Positions 8,802 to 18,224 are shown, numbered from the stretch's first letter. The stretch: DNA of 64,000 nucleotides from Verticiella sediminum (GCF_007558815.1 NZ_VLTJ01000039.1:186001-250000), one strand, 5' to 3'. The notes: generated by a model not told the origin, from the letters alone. Program-made: numbers and translations.

Positions 8802-9551
8802 ATGAAGGTGCTGGTGCCCGTCAAGCGCGTGGTTGACTACAACGTCAAGGTGCGCGTCAAGTCCGACCAAACCGGTGTGGACATCGCAAACGTCAAGATG
8901 TCGATGAACCCGTTCGACGAAATCGCCGTCGAAGAAGCCGTGCGCCTGAAGGAAAAGGGCGCCGCGACCGAGGTCATCGCCGTGTCCGCCGGTGTCGCCC
9001 AGGCTCAGGAAACCCTGCGCACCGCCATGGCGATCGGCGCCGACCGCGCCATCCTGGTCGAGACCAACGCCGAGCTGCAGCCGCTGGCCGTTGCCAAGCT
9101 GCTCAAGGCCGTGGTCGACAAGGAGTCCCCCGAACTGGTCATCCTCGGCAAGCAGGCCATCGATGACGACGCCAACCAGACCGGCCAGATGCTCGCCGCG
9201 CTGCTGGGCTGGCCGCAGGCCACGTTCGCCAGCAAGCTCGAGATCGCCGACGGCAAGGCCACGGTCACCCGCGAAGTCGACGGCGGCCTGGAAACCATCG
9301 CGCTGACCCTGCCGGCCATCGTCACCACCGACCTGCGCCTGAACGAGCCGCGCTACGTCACGCTGCCGAACATCATGAAGGCCAAGAAGAAGCCGCTCGA
9401 CAACGTCAAGCCGGAAGATCTCGGCGTGGACGTCGCGCCGCGCCTGAAGACCCTGAAGGTTGCCGAGCCGCCGGGCCGCAAGGCCGGCATCAAGGTGCCG
9501 GACGTCGCCGCCCTGGTCGACAAACTCAAGAACGAAGCGAAGGTGATCTGA
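8802..9551 (+). CDS. etfB: Electron transfer flavoprotein subunit beta
   Basis: A 249-residue ETF beta subunit, which binds AMP and forms the heterodimer that collects electrons from acyl-CoA and other flavin dehydrogenases and passes them to ETF:quinone oxidoreductase. The start [20 protein letters not shown] and the signature [20 protein letters not shown] are typical. The recognition-loop region ([19 protein letters not shown]) is present, and the length is normal. A GAGAGG ribosome-binding site precedes the ATG. etfA begins two bases after the stop, so the pair is co-translated; the divergent gene is a potential electron donor. Confidence 0.97.
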   Translation: MKVLVPVKRVVDYNVKVRVKSDQTGVDIANVKMSMNPFDEIAVEEAVRLKEKGAATEVIAVSAGVAQAQETLRTAMAIGADRAILVETNAELQPLAVAKLLKAVVDKESPELVILGKQAIDDDANQTGQMLAALLGWPQATFASKLEIADGKATVTREVDGGLETIALTLPAIVTTDLRLNEPRYVTLPNIMKAKKKPLDNVKPEDLGVDVAPRLKTLKVAEPPGRKAGIKVPDVAALVDKLKNEAKVI

Positions 9552-9552
9552 C

Positions 9553-10482
9553 ATGACGACCCTGGTTATTGCCGAACACGACAACAAGGAACTGAAGGGC
9601 GCCACCCTGAACACCGTGGCCGCCGCCAGCCAGATGGGCGGCGACGTGCACGTGCTGGTGCTCGGCAGCGGCGCCTCCGCCGTGGCCGATGCCGCCAAGG
9701 GCATCGCCGGCGTGAGCAAGGTGCTGCTGGCCGACGCCCCGCACCTGGGCGACCAACTGGCCGAGAACGCCGCGGCCCAGGTCGTGGCCATCGCCAAGGA
9801 CTACAGCCACATCGTCTTCCCGGCCACCGCCTCGGGCAAGAACGTCGCCCCGCGCGTGGCCGCGCTGCTCGATTCCGCGCAGATCTCCGATATCATCGCC
9901 GTCGATTCGCCGGACACCTTCCAGCGTCCGATCTACGCCGGCAATGCGATCGCCACCGTGCAGTCGGCCGATCCGGTCAAGGTCATCACCGTGCGTACCA
10001 CGGGCTTTGACGCGGCCGCCGCCACCGGCGGTTCGGCTGCCGTCGAGAACGTCGAGGCGGTTGCCGACTCCGGCAAGTCGAGCTTCGTCGGCCGCGAAGT
10101 CGCCAAGAGCGACCGTCCGGAACTGGCCGGCGCCAAGATCGTCGTCTCCGGCGGTCGCGGCATGGGCAGCGCCGAGAACTTCAAGATCCTCGATCCGCTC
10201 GCCGACAAGCTCGGCGCCGCCCTGGGCGCCTCGCGCGCCGCGGTCGACGCCGGCTACGCGCCCAACGACTGGCAGGTCGGCCAGACCGGCAAGATCGTCG
10301 CGCCGCAGCTCTACGTCGCGATCGGCATCTCCGGTGCCATCCAGCATTTGGCCGGCATGAAGGATTCGAAGGTCATCGTCGCCATCAACAAGGACGAGGA
10401 AGCGCCGATCTTCGGCGTGGCCGACTACGGCCTGGTCGGCGATCTGTTCACGGTCGTGCCGGACCTGGTCAAGGCGCTGTAA
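9553..10482 (+). CDS. etfA: Electron transfer flavoprotein subunit alpha
   Basis: A 309-residue ETF alpha subunit, which carries the FAD of the ETF heterodimer. The C-terminal FAD domain is unmistakable: [14 protein letters not shown] at about residue 196, then [20 protein letters not shown] and the final [20 protein letters not shown]. The N-terminal part ([20 protein letters not shown]) matches betaproteobacterial orthologues. It follows etfB by one base and is closed by a strong intrinsic terminator at 10557-10587. Confidence 0.97.
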   Translation: MTTLVIAEHDNKELKGATLNTVAAASQMGGDVHVLVLGSGASAVADAAKGIAGVSKVLLADAPHLGDQLAENAAAQVVAIAKDYSHIVFPATASGKNVAPRVAALLDSAQISDIIAVDSPDTFQRPIYAGNAIATVQSADPVKVITVRTTGFDAAAATGGSAAVENVEAVADSGKSSFVGREVAKSDRPELAGAKIVVSGGRGMGSAENFKILDPLADKLGAALGASRAAVDAGYAPNDWQVGQTGKIVAPQLYVAIGISGAIQHLAGMKDSKVIVAINKDEEAPIFGVADYGLVGDLFTVVPDLVKAL

Positions 10483-10556
10483 TCGCGTCTGGCCATCGTG
10501 CCATCGCCGCCGCCCGCCTGCGATAATCCACGCAGACGGGCGCCGCGGCGAACCCA

Positions 10557-10587
10557 GGCGGCGCCGGGTTTCCGGCGCCGCCTTTTT
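10557..10587 (+). terminator. Intrinsic terminator of etfBA
   Basis: A perfect 11-bp GC stem (GGCGGCGCCGG / CCGGCGCCGCC) with a GTTT loop, followed by five T residues, 75 bases after the etfA stop. This is a textbook Rho-independent terminator. Confidence 0.92.
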
Positions 10588-10591
10588 CGTC

Positions 10592-10669
10592 GCCGGGCCG
10601 TCTCAAGACGAAAAGGCGCCCCCATGGGGGGCAGCGCCGCCGCGCAGCGGCAAGCGTGGGGGCTTTTTT
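10592..10669. repeat. Intergenic repeat element with paired hairpins (copy 1 of the C-run type)
   Basis: An AAAAGGCGCCCCC start, a short hairpin (CCCCC-AT-GGGGG), a second hairpin around GCGCAGCG, then GTGGGGGC and six T residues. The ends form a long imperfect inverted repeat, so the element can act as a bidirectional terminator. Related copies lie at 21641-21713 and 21719-21793. Confidence 0.6.
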
Positions 10670-10745
10670 CGTCGCCGGGCCGGGCGCGGGAGCCAACCGC
10701 GAGGCTGGCGCATCGTGATTGCAAAGGATAGTGGAGGGTAGGGAC

Positions 10746-12530
10746 ATGAGTTACCAAGCGCCGTTGCAGGACATCCGCTTCGTCATCGAGAAGCTGGCGG
10801 GCCTGGAGGAGGTGCAGCGACTGCCGGGCTTCGAGGAGGCCACGAGCGAACTGGTCGACGCCGTGCTCAACGAGAACGCGCGTTTCGTCGAGGGCGTGAT
10901 GGCCCCGCTGAATCGTGTCGGCGACGAACAGCCCGCCGTCTGGAACGACGGCGCGGTCACGACCTCGCCGGGGTTCAAGGATGCCTATCGGCAGTTCGCC
11001 GAAGGGGGCTGGCAAGGCCTGCAGCATCCGGTCGATTTCGGCGGCCAGGGGCTGCCCAAGCTGGTCGGCGCGCCCTGCATCGAGAACATGAACGCGGCCA
11101 ATCTCGCGTTCTCGCTCTGCCCGCTGCTCACCGATGGCGTCATCGAGGCACTGCTCACGGCCGGCTCCGACGAGCAGAAGGCGCGCTACCTGCCCAAGCT
11201 GGTCGAAGGCACCTGGACCGGCACCATGAATCTCACCGAGCCGCAGGCCGGCTCGGATCTGGCGCAGGTGCGCACGCGCGCCGTGCCGCAGGCCGATGGC
11301 ACCTACCGCATCTTCGGCCAGAAGATCTTCATCACCTGGGGCGAGCACGATGTGGCCGAGAACATCGTGCATCTGGTGCTCGCCCGCACCCCCGACGCGC
11401 CGCCGGGCGTCAAGGGCATCTCGCTCTTCATCGTGCCGCGCCGCCTGGTCGGCGAGGATGGCAGCCTGGGCCAGCGCAACGATGTCTACTGCGCCTCGCT
11501 CGAACACAAGCTCGGCATCCACGGCAGCCCCACGGCGGTGCTGCTGTACGGCGAGGGCAAAGGCGAGGTGGGCGAGGGTGCGATCGGCTACCGGGTCGGC
11601 GAGGAGAATCGCGGCCTGGAGTACATGTTCATCATGATGAACGCCGCGCGCTTCGCCGTCGGGATGCAGGGTGTCGCAGTCAGCGAGCGCGCCTTGCAGA
11701 AGGCGGTCAGGTTCGCTGCCGAACGCGTACAGAGCCGCGCCATCGGTTCGAGCAAGCCGGCGGATACCATCGATCAGCATCCCGACGTGCAGCGCATGCT
11801 GCTCACCATGCGTGCGCTCACCGAAGGTGCCCGGGCCACCGCCTATGTCGCCGCGTCGCTGTACGACAAGGCGCATCACCATGCCGACGCCGAGGTGCGC
11901 AAGCGCAACCAGGCGGCCTACGAATACCTGGTGCCGATCGTGAAGGGCTGGTCCACCGAGATGTCCCTCGAGGTGACGTCCCTGGGCGTGCAGGTGCATG
12001 GCGGCATGGGTTTCATCGAAGAGACCGGCGCGGCCCAGTACTACCGCGACGCGCGCATCCTGCCGATCTACGAAGGCACCACCGCGATCCAGGCCAATGA
12101 CCTGGTCGGCCGCAAGACGGTGCGCGACGGCGGCGCGGTCGCGCTGGGGCTGATCGAGCGCATGCGCGAGACCATCGCCGCGCTCGAGGCGAGCGGCGAC
12201 GAGGAGCTGGGCCTGGTGGCGCGCCGGTTCACCGAGTCGGTGGACGATTACGAGATCGTCGTCAACTACGTGCTCGAGACGGCGGGCAGCGACGCACGGG
12301 CGGCCTATGCCGGCAGCGTGCCGTACCTGCAGCTAGCCGGCATCGTGCACGGCGGCTGGCACATGGCGCGTGCCGCCCTGGTGTGCCGCAAGGAGCACGT
12401 CGGCGACGCGTTTCATGCACGCAAGGCAGCCACGGCGGCGTTCTATGCCATGCACATCCTGCCGCGCACCCACCCGCTGCGCCTGGCAATCACCGAAGGC
12501 GCGCAGGCCGTGCGTTGGCTGGTGGCCTGA
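10746..12530 (+). CDS. Acyl-CoA dehydrogenase, long form
   Basis: A 594-residue acyl-CoA dehydrogenase that introduces the alpha-beta double bond in fatty acyl-CoA and hands electrons to ETF, encoded just upstream. The FAD/substrate motifs are in order: MNLTEPQAGSDLAQ (middle domain start), FGQKIFITWGEHD, and the C-terminal helical bundle with GGMGFIEETGAAQYYRDARI followed by IYEGTTAIQ, which holds the catalytic-base glutamate. The extra C-terminal domain of about 130 residues is typical of the roughly 600-residue class. The ATG at 10746 follows a clear GGAGGG; an upstream in-frame start would only translate the intergenic region. Chain-length preference is not visible. Confidence 0.93.
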   Translation: MSYQAPLQDIRFVIEKLAGLEEVQRLPGFEEATSELVDAVLNENARFVEGVMAPLNRVGDEQPAVWNDGAVTTSPGFKDAYRQFAEGGWQGLQHPVDFGGQGLPKLVGAPCIENMNAANLAFSLCPLLTDGVIEALLTAGSDEQKARYLPKLVEGTWTGTMNLTEPQAGSDLAQVRTRAVPQADGTYRIFGQKIFITWGEHDVAENIVHLVLARTPDAPPGVKGISLFIVPRRLVGEDGSLGQRNDVYCASLEHKLGIHGSPTAVLLYGEGKGEVGEGAIGYRVGEENRGLEYMFIMMNAARFAVGMQGVAVSERALQKAVRFAAERVQSRAIGSSKPADTIDQHPDVQRMLLTMRALTEGARATAYVAASLYDKAHHHADAEVRKRNQAAYEYLVPIVKGWSTEMSLEVTSLGVQVHGGMGFIEETGAAQYYRDARILPIYEGTTAIQANDLVGRKTVRDGGAVALGLIERMRETIAALEASGDEELGLVARRFTESVDDYEIVVNYVLETAGSDARAAYAGSVPYLQLAGIVHGGWHMARAALVCRKEHVGDAFHARKAATAAFYAMHILPRTHPLRLAITEGAQAVRWLVA

Positions 12531-12589
12531 GCCGTCGCGCCGCGGGGCGGAGCGGCGCCAGCCCGCCGCCCGCCGGTCGCCGTTGATAT

Positions 12590-12709
12590 GCGCTCTTCAT
12601 GGGATGGCGCGGCTTGTCATGGTTTCTAGTTATATGCTTACGAAAATCCCTTCGTTCCTTATAGCTGGAAGGCATGTCAGCATGGCAGTCCGAATCATCG
12701 GGTTGAACC
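12590..12709 (+). promoter_or_regulatory. Probable promoter region of the cysHDN operon
   Basis: A noticeably AT-richer stretch than its surroundings lies between the acyl-CoA dehydrogenase and cysH. It includes TTGTCA with TTACGA 18 bases later, and TTCGTTCCTTATAGCTGG nearer the gene. Sulfur genes are normally CysB-controlled and this is where such a site would sit, but I cannot identify a CysB site with confidence. Confidence 0.35.
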
Positions 12710-13423
12710 ATGCTTTCCGCTTTACAGACCACGCTGGCCGACGCCGCCAGCCGCTACCCAGGCATCGTGCTCGCCTCGTCCCTCGCGGCCGAGGACATGG
12801 TGCTCACGCACGCCATTGCCATTGCCGGGCTGCCCGTCGAGATCTTCACGCTCGACACGGGGCGTCTGCACGTCGAGACCCTGCAGCTCATCGATCGCGT
12901 CCATGAGCGCTACGGCCTGTCCATCCGGGTCGTGCGGCCGGATGCCGACGCGGTCCGGGCGCACGTCCAGGCACATGGCGAGTACGCGTTCTACGAAAGC
13001 ATCGACCTGCGCAAGGCCTGTTGCGAGATCCGCAAGGTCGCGCCGCTGCGGCGCGCGCTGGCCGGGCGCCCGGCCTGGGTCACGGGCCAGCGCCGTGAGC
13101 AGGCGGTGAGCCGCGGCGAACTGCCGTTCGAGGAGCACGACCCGGTCTTCGGTCTATACAAGTTCAATCCGCTGGCGGCCTGGACCGAGGCCGATGTCTG
13201 GCGTCTCATCCGTGCCGAGGACGTGCCCTACAACCCGCTGCACGACAAGGGCTACCCGTCGATCGGCTGCGAACCCTGTACCCGCGCGGTGCGCGCCGGC
13301 GAAGACCCGCGCGCTGGTCGCTGGTGGTGGGAGTCGGCCGATTCCAAGGAGTGCGGCCTGCACGCCGGCAACCTGGCCCATGCCGGCGACGTGGCGCCGC
13401 TGCGCTATATGCCGCCCCGATGA
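12710..13423 (+). CDS. cysH: Adenylyl-sulfate (APS) reductase, thioredoxin-dependent
   Basis: A 237-residue CysH that reduces activated sulfate to sulfite in assimilatory sulfur metabolism. The cysteine pairs that bind a 4Fe-4S cluster are present (KACCEIRKV near residue 103 and GCEPCTRAV near residue 187), marking the APS-using type rather than the PAPS-specific enterobacterial type. The catalytic cysteine sits in the C-terminal ECGLH. TLDTGRLHVET and TGQRREQAVSR are further signatures. No cysC kinase is adjacent, consistent with direct use of APS. cysD and cysN follow on the same strand; cysI, often just upstream in this group, is not here. Confidence 0.93.
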   Translation: MLSALQTTLADAASRYPGIVLASSLAAEDMVLTHAIAIAGLPVEIFTLDTGRLHVETLQLIDRVHERYGLSIRVVRPDADAVRAHVQAHGEYAFYESIDLRKACCEIRKVAPLRRALAGRPAWVTGQRREQAVSRGELPFEEHDPVFGLYKFNPLAAWTEADVWRLIRAEDVPYNPLHDKGYPSIGCEPCTRAVRAGEDPRAGRWWWESADSKECGLHAGNLAHAGDVAPLRYMPPR

Positions 13424-13529
13424 TCGCGGGCCCACTCGTAGCCTCGCCCGCGAAGGCAAGGCAAGCCCGCCCTCGCGCGGGTGCCGTCCACCGTTCCGTT
13501 TTCCGTTTTCTGCTGCGTCCGCCTCGCCC

Positions 13530-14447
13530 ATGACCGTCAAGACTTCATCTTCCGTTCGCACCCACCTGGACTGGCTCGAAGCCCAGGCCATCCACATCAT
13601 GCGCGAGGTGGCCGCGGAGTGCGCGCGTCCCGTGCTGCTCTTCTCGGGCGGCAAGGATTCCTGCGTGCTGCTGCGCCTGGCGGAGAAGGCCTTCCGCCCG
13701 GGGCGCTTTCCCTTCCCTCTGCTGCACGTGGACACCGGCCACAACTTCGACGAGGTGATCGCGTTCCGTGACGCGCGCGCGGCCGAACTCGGCGAGGATC
13801 TGGTGGTGCGCAGCGTCGAGGATTCGATCAAGCGCGGCAGCGTGGTGCTGCGCCGCGAGACCGACTCGCGCAATGCGGCGCAGGCCGTCACGCTGCTCGA
13901 GGCCATCGAGGAGTTCGGCTTCGACGCCTGCATCGGCGGCGCTCGGCGCGACGAGGAGAAGGCGCGCGCCAAGGAGCGCATCTTCTCGTTTCGCGACGAG
14001 TTCGGCCAGTGGGACCCCAAGGCCCAGCGCCCCGAACTCTGGAACCTCTACAACACCCAGGTGCATGCGGGCGAGAACATGCGGGTCTTCCCGATCTCGA
14101 ACTGGACCGAACTCGATGTGTGGCAATACATCGAGCGCGAGAACCTCGCGCTGCCCTCGCTGTACTACGCGCACCAGCGCGAGGTCGTGCGCCGCAATGG
14201 CCTGCTCGTGCCGGTGACCCCGCTCACGCCGCCGGTCGCGGGCGAATCGCCCGAGACCGTCACCGTGCGCTTTCGCACCGTGGGCGACATTTCCTGCACC
14301 TGCCCGGTGGCCTCGACCGCCGACACGCCGGCCGCGATCATCGCCGAGACCGCCATCACCGACATCACCGAACGCGGCGCCACGCGCATGGACGACCAGA
14401 CCTCCGAAGCCTCCATGGAGCGTCGCAAGAAGGAAGGATATTTCTGA
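13530..14447 (+). CDS. cysD: Sulfate adenylyltransferase subunit 2
   Basis: A 305-residue CysD, the ATP-pyrophosphatase-type subunit that makes APS from ATP and sulfate with its GTPase partner CysN. The PP-loop VLLFSGGKDSCVLLRLAEKA is near residue 34, and FDACIGGARRDEEKARAKER and the C-terminal SEASMERRKKEGYF are family signatures. The start at 13530 gives MTVKTSSSVRTHLDWLEAQA, matching orthologues; the frame is open further upstream but that overlaps cysH. The gap to cysH is about 105 bases. The stop TGA shares its final A with the cysN ATG. Confidence 0.95.
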   Translation: MTVKTSSSVRTHLDWLEAQAIHIMREVAAECARPVLLFSGGKDSCVLLRLAEKAFRPGRFPFPLLHVDTGHNFDEVIAFRDARAAELGEDLVVRSVEDSIKRGSVVLRRETDSRNAAQAVTLLEAIEEFGFDACIGGARRDEEKARAKERIFSFRDEFGQWDPKAQRPELWNLYNTQVHAGENMRVFPISNWTELDVWQYIERENLALPSLYYAHQREVVRRNGLLVPVTPLTPPVAGESPETVTVRFRTVGDISCTCPVASTADTPAAIIAETAITDITERGATRMDDQTSEASMERRKKEGYF

Positions 14448-15754
14448 TGAACGCCGTCACCGAACCGTTCCTGGGCGAAACCAGCGTCCTGCGCTTCATT
14501 ACCGCGGGCTCCGTCGATGACGGCAAGTCCACGCTGATCGGGCGCCTGCTGTATGACAGCAAGGGCGTCTTCGCCGACCAGATCGCGGCCATCTCCAAGG
14601 CCAAGTACCGCCGTACCGAGGGCGACGCCATCGACCTGTCGCTGCTCACCGACGGCCTGGAGGCCGAGCGCGAGCAGGGCATCACCATCGACGTGGCCTA
14701 CCGCTACTTCGCCACGCCGCGGCGCAAGTTCATCATCGCCGACGCCCCCGGGCACGAGCAGTACACCCGCAACATGGTGACCGGCGCCTCCAATTCCGAT
14801 GCCGCCATCATCCTCATCGACGCGGCGCGGGCCGCCGATGGGGTGCTGCTGCCGCAGACCCGTCGCCACAGCACCATCGCCCACCTGCTGGGCATCCGCC
14901 ACATCGTGGTCGCGGTGAACAAGATGGACCTGGTGGACTGGGATCGCGCCGTGTTCGAGCGCATCGCCGCGGCCTACACCGAGCTGGCGGCCAAGGTCGG
15001 CATCGAGACTTTTCACGTGCTGCCGATCTCGGCGCTGGGCGGCGATAACGTCGTGCACGCGTCCGAGCGCACGCCCTGGTACACCGGCCCCGTGCTGCTG
15101 GAACTCCTGGAAGGCCTGGCGCTCGAGGAACTCAGCAGCGAGCAGCCGCTGCGCTTTCCGGTGCAACTGGTCGCGCGCCATGGCGGCAGCCGCGCCGATG
15201 ATTTCCGCGGCTACATGGGCCAGGTGGCGAGCGGTGTGCTGCGCCAGGGCGACACCGTGGCGGTCCAGCCGGCGGGCGTGCAGGCCGTGGTCCAGCGCCT
15301 GGTGACGTACGACGGCGACCTGGATCAGGCGCCCGCCGGCACCGCCGTCACCGTCGTGCTGGATCGCGACGTCGACGTCTCGCGCGGCGACGTGCTCACG
15401 CATGTCCAGGACGCGGCCGCCTTGTCGCGTTGCTTCGTCGCCGAACTGTGCTGGCTCGATTCGCAGCCGCTCAATCCCGCCCGCAAGTACCTGCTCAAGC
15501 ACGGCACGCGACTGACCCAGGCGCGCATCCAGGCGGTGCATACGCGGCGCGACATGCAGTTGCTGCAGGAAGTCGATGCCGAAGGGGTGGCCCTGGCGAT
15601 GAACGACATCGGTCGTGTGACGGTGGGCACGCGCGATGCGCTGGCGCTGGACAGCTACGCCGATCTGCCGGCCACCGGGGCTTTCATCCTGATCGATCCG
15701 GCGACTCACCAGACCGCAGCGGCGGGCATGGTGCGCGAGGTCCAGGCGGGTTGA
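14447..15754 (+). CDS. cysN: Sulfate adenylyltransferase subunit 1 (GTPase)
   Basis: A 435-residue EF-Tu-like GTPase whose GTP hydrolysis drives APS synthesis by CysD. The G motifs are complete: GSVDDGKSTLIGRLLYDSK (G1), DAPGHEQYTRNM (G3) and NKMDLVDW (G4). The protein ends after the third barrel domain, so this is stand-alone CysN rather than a CysNC fusion with APS kinase, in agreement with an APS-type CysH. It starts on the last base of the cysD stop (TGATG), implying coupled translation. A hairpin terminator follows at 15800-15823. Confidence 0.95.
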   Translation: MNAVTEPFLGETSVLRFITAGSVDDGKSTLIGRLLYDSKGVFADQIAAISKAKYRRTEGDAIDLSLLTDGLEAEREQGITIDVAYRYFATPRRKFIIADAPGHEQYTRNMVTGASNSDAAIILIDAARAADGVLLPQTRRHSTIAHLLGIRHIVVAVNKMDLVDWDRAVFERIAAAYTELAAKVGIETFHVLPISALGGDNVVHASERTPWYTGPVLLELLEGLALEELSSEQPLRFPVQLVARHGGSRADDFRGYMGQVASGVLRQGDTVAVQPAGVQAVVQRLVTYDGDLDQAPAGTAVTVVLDRDVDVSRGDVLTHVQDAAALSRCFVAELCWLDSQPLNPARKYLLKHGTRLTQARIQAVHTRRDMQLLQEVDAEGVALAMNDIGRVTVGTRDALALDSYADLPATGAFILIDPATHQTAAAGMVREVQAG

Positions 15755-15799
15755 GCGCCGCGCAGGCCGCGGCGTTCACCGCGGCCTGACGTGATTCCG

Positions 15800-15823
15800 G
15801 GAGCCCCTGCGTGCAGGGGCTCC
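15800..15823. terminator. Hairpin between convergent cysN and adh genes
   Basis: GGAGCCCCT...AGGGGCTCC forms a perfect 9-bp stem around GCGTGC, between the convergent cysN and alcohol dehydrogenase genes. The T-run is weak, so it is probably a modest bidirectional terminator. Confidence 0.6.
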
Positions 15824-15910
15824 TGTCGTTTGCGGGCCAGGTTTCGCATTGCGGCAGCGCGCAGGCGGGCGGGGCTCCCCCCGCCCCGCGCGGGCCGGCC
15901 GGTCGGCAGT

Positions 15911-16942
15911 TCAGGGCGATGCCATGTCCAGCACGACCCGTCCCTCGATCCGGTTGGCGTGCATTCGGGCGAATACGTCGTTGATGTTGTCCAGCGTGTC
16001 CGTGCTCGTCACCGCGCGCACCTTGCCTTCCTGGGCAAAGAGCAGCGATTCCTGCAGGTCCAGCCGGGTGCCGACGATGGAGCCGCGCACCGTGATGCCG
16101 TCCAGCACCATGTTGAAGATGGACAGCGGAAACTGGCCTGGCGGCAGGCCGACCAGCGACATGGTGGCGCCTCGCCGAAGCATGCCCAGACCCTGCTCGA
16201 AGGCCTTGGGAGACACGGCAGTGATCAAGGCGCCGTGGACGCCGCCGATCTCTTTCTTCAAGAACGTGGCCGGGTCGGTCGTGGCGGCATTGACGGTGAC
16301 GGTGGCGCCGAGCCGTCTGGCCAGTTCCAGCTTGGCGTCGTCCACATCCACTGCGGCGACATTCATGCCCATGGCCCTGGCGTATTGCACCGCCATGTGT
16401 CCCAGGCCGCCGATGCCCGATACGGCCACCCATTGCCCGGCCTTGGCTTCGGTGGTTTTCAGCCCCTTGTAGACCGTCAGCCCGGCGCACAGGACGGGCG
16501 CGATCTCGACGAAGCCCACGTTCGCCGGCAGCAGCCCGACGTAGTTCGCGTCCGCGAGCGCATAGTCGGCGAACCCGCCGTTGACCGAGTAGCCGGTGTT
16601 CTGCTGCTGCTCGCAGAGCGTCTCCCAGCCGCCCAGGCAGTGCTCGCAGTGGCCGCAGGCCGAATACAGCCAGGGTACGCCGACGCGGTCGCCTTCCTTG
16701 ATGTGGCTCACGCCGGGCCCGACGGCGGCGACGTAGCCCACGCCCTCGTGCCCCGGAATGAAGGGCGGTGCGGGTTTCACCGGCCAATCGCCATCCGCGG
16801 CATGCAGGTCGGTGTGGCACACGCCGCAGGCCTCGATCCTGACGAGAACCTCGCCCGCGCCCGGGCGAGGCACGTCGACTTCCTCGATCCGCAGGGGTTT
16901 GCCGAACTCATGGACGACAGCGGCCTTCATGGTCTTTTGCAT
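15911..16942 (-). CDS. adhP: Zinc-dependent alcohol dehydrogenase (AdhP type)
   Basis: A 343-residue medium-chain, zinc-dependent, NAD-linked alcohol dehydrogenase. The catalytic zinc ligands are in [16 protein letters not shown] and GHEGVG; the four-cysteine structural zinc lobe is [15 protein letters not shown]; the Rossmann motif is [18 protein letters not shown]. The length and the sequence [18 protein letters not shown] fit AdhP, which interconverts ethanol or propanol and aldehydes. The ATG at 16942 has AAGGGAGA upstream; a more distal in-frame start is less likely. It is divergent from the radical SAM gene and convergent with cysN. Confidence 0.9.
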   Translation of the reverse strand: MQKTMKAAVVHEFGKPLRIEEVDVPRPGAGEVLVRIEACGVCHTDLHAADGDWPVKPAPPFIPGHEGVGYVAAVGPGVSHIKEGDRVGVPWLYSACGHCEHCLGGWETLCEQQQNTGYSVNGGFADYALADANYVGLLPANVGFVEIAPVLCAGLTVYKGLKTTEAKAGQWVAVSGIGGLGHMAVQYARAMGMNVAAVDVDDAKLELARRLGATVTVNAATTDPATFLKKEIGGVHGALITAVSPKAFEQGLGMLRRGATMSLVGLPPGQFPLSIFNMVLDGITVRGSIVGTRLDLQESLLFAQEGKVRAVTSTDTLDNINDVFARMHANRIEGRVVLDMASP

Positions 16943-17047
16943 CGCGCATCTCCCTTGAAAGATTCGCCCCCATCGAGGGCCTCGGATCACGATAGGCCGG
17001 CAGCACGCCTCATGCCCCCGATCGGATCAAGGTTTGTGCACGCGATG

Positions 17048-17081
17048 CTGGTGTTGCATCCAGTGCTGGATGCATGTACAG
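17048..17081 (+). promoter_or_regulatory. Two abutting LexA (SOS) boxes
   Basis: Two CTG-N10-CAG sites lie head to tail: CTGGTGTTGCATCCAG (17048-17063) and CTGGATGCATGTACAG (17066-17081). The second keeps the central AT alternation and TACAG end of the gammaproteobacterial consensus. They also create a perfect 9-bp inverted repeat (17055-17063 / 17066-17074). Together they cover both promoter elements of the radical SAM gene. Confidence 0.6.
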
Positions 17082-17082
17082 T
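17054..17082 (+). promoter_or_regulatory. Sigma-70 promoter of the radical SAM gene
   Basis: TTGCAT (17054-17059), a 17-base spacer, then TACAGT (17077-17082). The predicted transcription start, six to eight bases downstream, coincides with the ATG at 17089, implying a leaderless message. Confidence 0.5.
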
Positions 17083-17088
17083 ATCGCC

Positions 17089-18210
17089 ATGGTTACCGAT
17101 GCAAACACTCCTCCTGGCAAACCGGTCCGCCCCACGTGGCGCGGGCGGGGCGCCGTGGCCAACGTGGCTCATCGTTTCGAGCGAGACGAGCGGGCGGCGT
17201 TTGACGACGGCTGGGCCACGCAGGCGGAGGATGCACGGCAGGCCCGGGCGCCTCGCACCACCGTACGCGAAGAGCACGCGCGCAAGCTGCTGTCCTACAA
17301 CGTCTCGCCCGACATTCCCTTCGATCGGGCGGTCAATCCCTATCGGGGTTGCGAACACGGCTGCACCTATTGCTATGCGCGCGCCACGCACGCCTATCTG
17401 GGCTACTCGCCGGGGCTGGATTTCGAGACCCGGCTGGTGGCCAAGGTCAACGCGGTCGAGGCCCTGCGGGCCGAACTCGCCAGGCCGGGCTACCGCCCCG
17501 GCACGATCACCATCGGCTCGGCCACCGATCCCTATCAGCCGATCGAGCGCGATTGGCGCCTCACGCGCGGCCTGCTCGAGCTCATGGACGAGTGCAGCCA
17601 TCCCGTGGTGCTCATCACCAAGAACGCCCTGATCGAGCGCGACGTCGACGTGCTCGCCAGATTGGCGGCGCGCGGCCTGGTGGTCGTATTCCTGAGCATC
17701 ACCACGCTGGACGCGGCCATGGCGCGCACGCTGGAGCCGCGCGCCAGCGCGCCGTGGCGCCGCATCGAGGCCGTTCGTGCCCTGTCCCAGGCCGGCATCC
17801 CGGTCGGCGTCATGGTCGCGCCCATCATTCCCTTCATCACCGATGCCCAGGTCGAGCACGTCCTCACCGCGGCCGCAGAGGCCGGTGCGGGCAGTGCGGG
17901 CTACACGGTATTGCGCCTGCCTTACGAGGTCCGCGATGTCTTCGAGGCCTGGCTGCATACCCACTTCCCCGACCGCGCCGCCCGGGTGCTGCATCACGTC
18001 GAGGCAACCGGCGGGGCGCGCGATGCGTCCGGCGTGCGGGCCTCATCGCGGTTCGGCACCCGCATGCGCGGCGAGGGCGCGTGGGCCGAGCTCATGGCAC
18101 AGCGCTTCACCATCGCGGCGCGCAAGGCGGGGTTCGGCCAGCGCCGCTTCGATCTTTCCACGCAGCACTTCAATCCCCCCAACCTGGGCGGCCAGCAGTC
18201 GCTCTTCTGA
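17089..18210 (+). CDS. PA0069-family radical SAM protein (spore photoproduct lyase-like)
   Basis: A 373-residue radical SAM enzyme. The 4Fe-4S/SAM motif CxxxCxxC is in NPYRGCEHGCTYCYAR, followed by GSATDPYQPIERDWRLTRG and LITKNALIERDVD, all typical of the PA0069 group related to SplB. It also has the N-terminal RGRGA signature. I chose ATG 17089 because an in-frame ATG at 17074 lies inside the promoter and LexA box; no ribosome-binding site precedes either. The family's reaction is unproven, but SOS-type control points to DNA damage. I recall PA0069 itself being in the Pseudomonas LexA regulon, which should be checked. Confidence 0.88.
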   Translation: MVTDANTPPGKPVRPTWRGRGAVANVAHRFERDERAAFDDGWATQAEDARQARAPRTTVREEHARKLLSYNVSPDIPFDRAVNPYRGCEHGCTYCYARATHAYLGYSPGLDFETRLVAKVNAVEALRAELARPGYRPGTITIGSATDPYQPIERDWRLTRGLLELMDECSHPVVLITKNALIERDVDVLARLAARGLVVVFLSITTLDAAMARTLEPRASAPWRRIEAVRALSQAGIPVGVMVAPIIPFITDAQVEHVLTAAAEAGAGSAGYTVLRLPYEVRDVFEAWLHTHFPDRAARVLHHVEATGGARDASGVRASSRFGTRMRGEGAWAELMAQRFTIAARKAGFGQRRFDLSTQHFNPPNLGGQQSLF

Positions 18211-18224
18211 TTTCGGAGATCATC

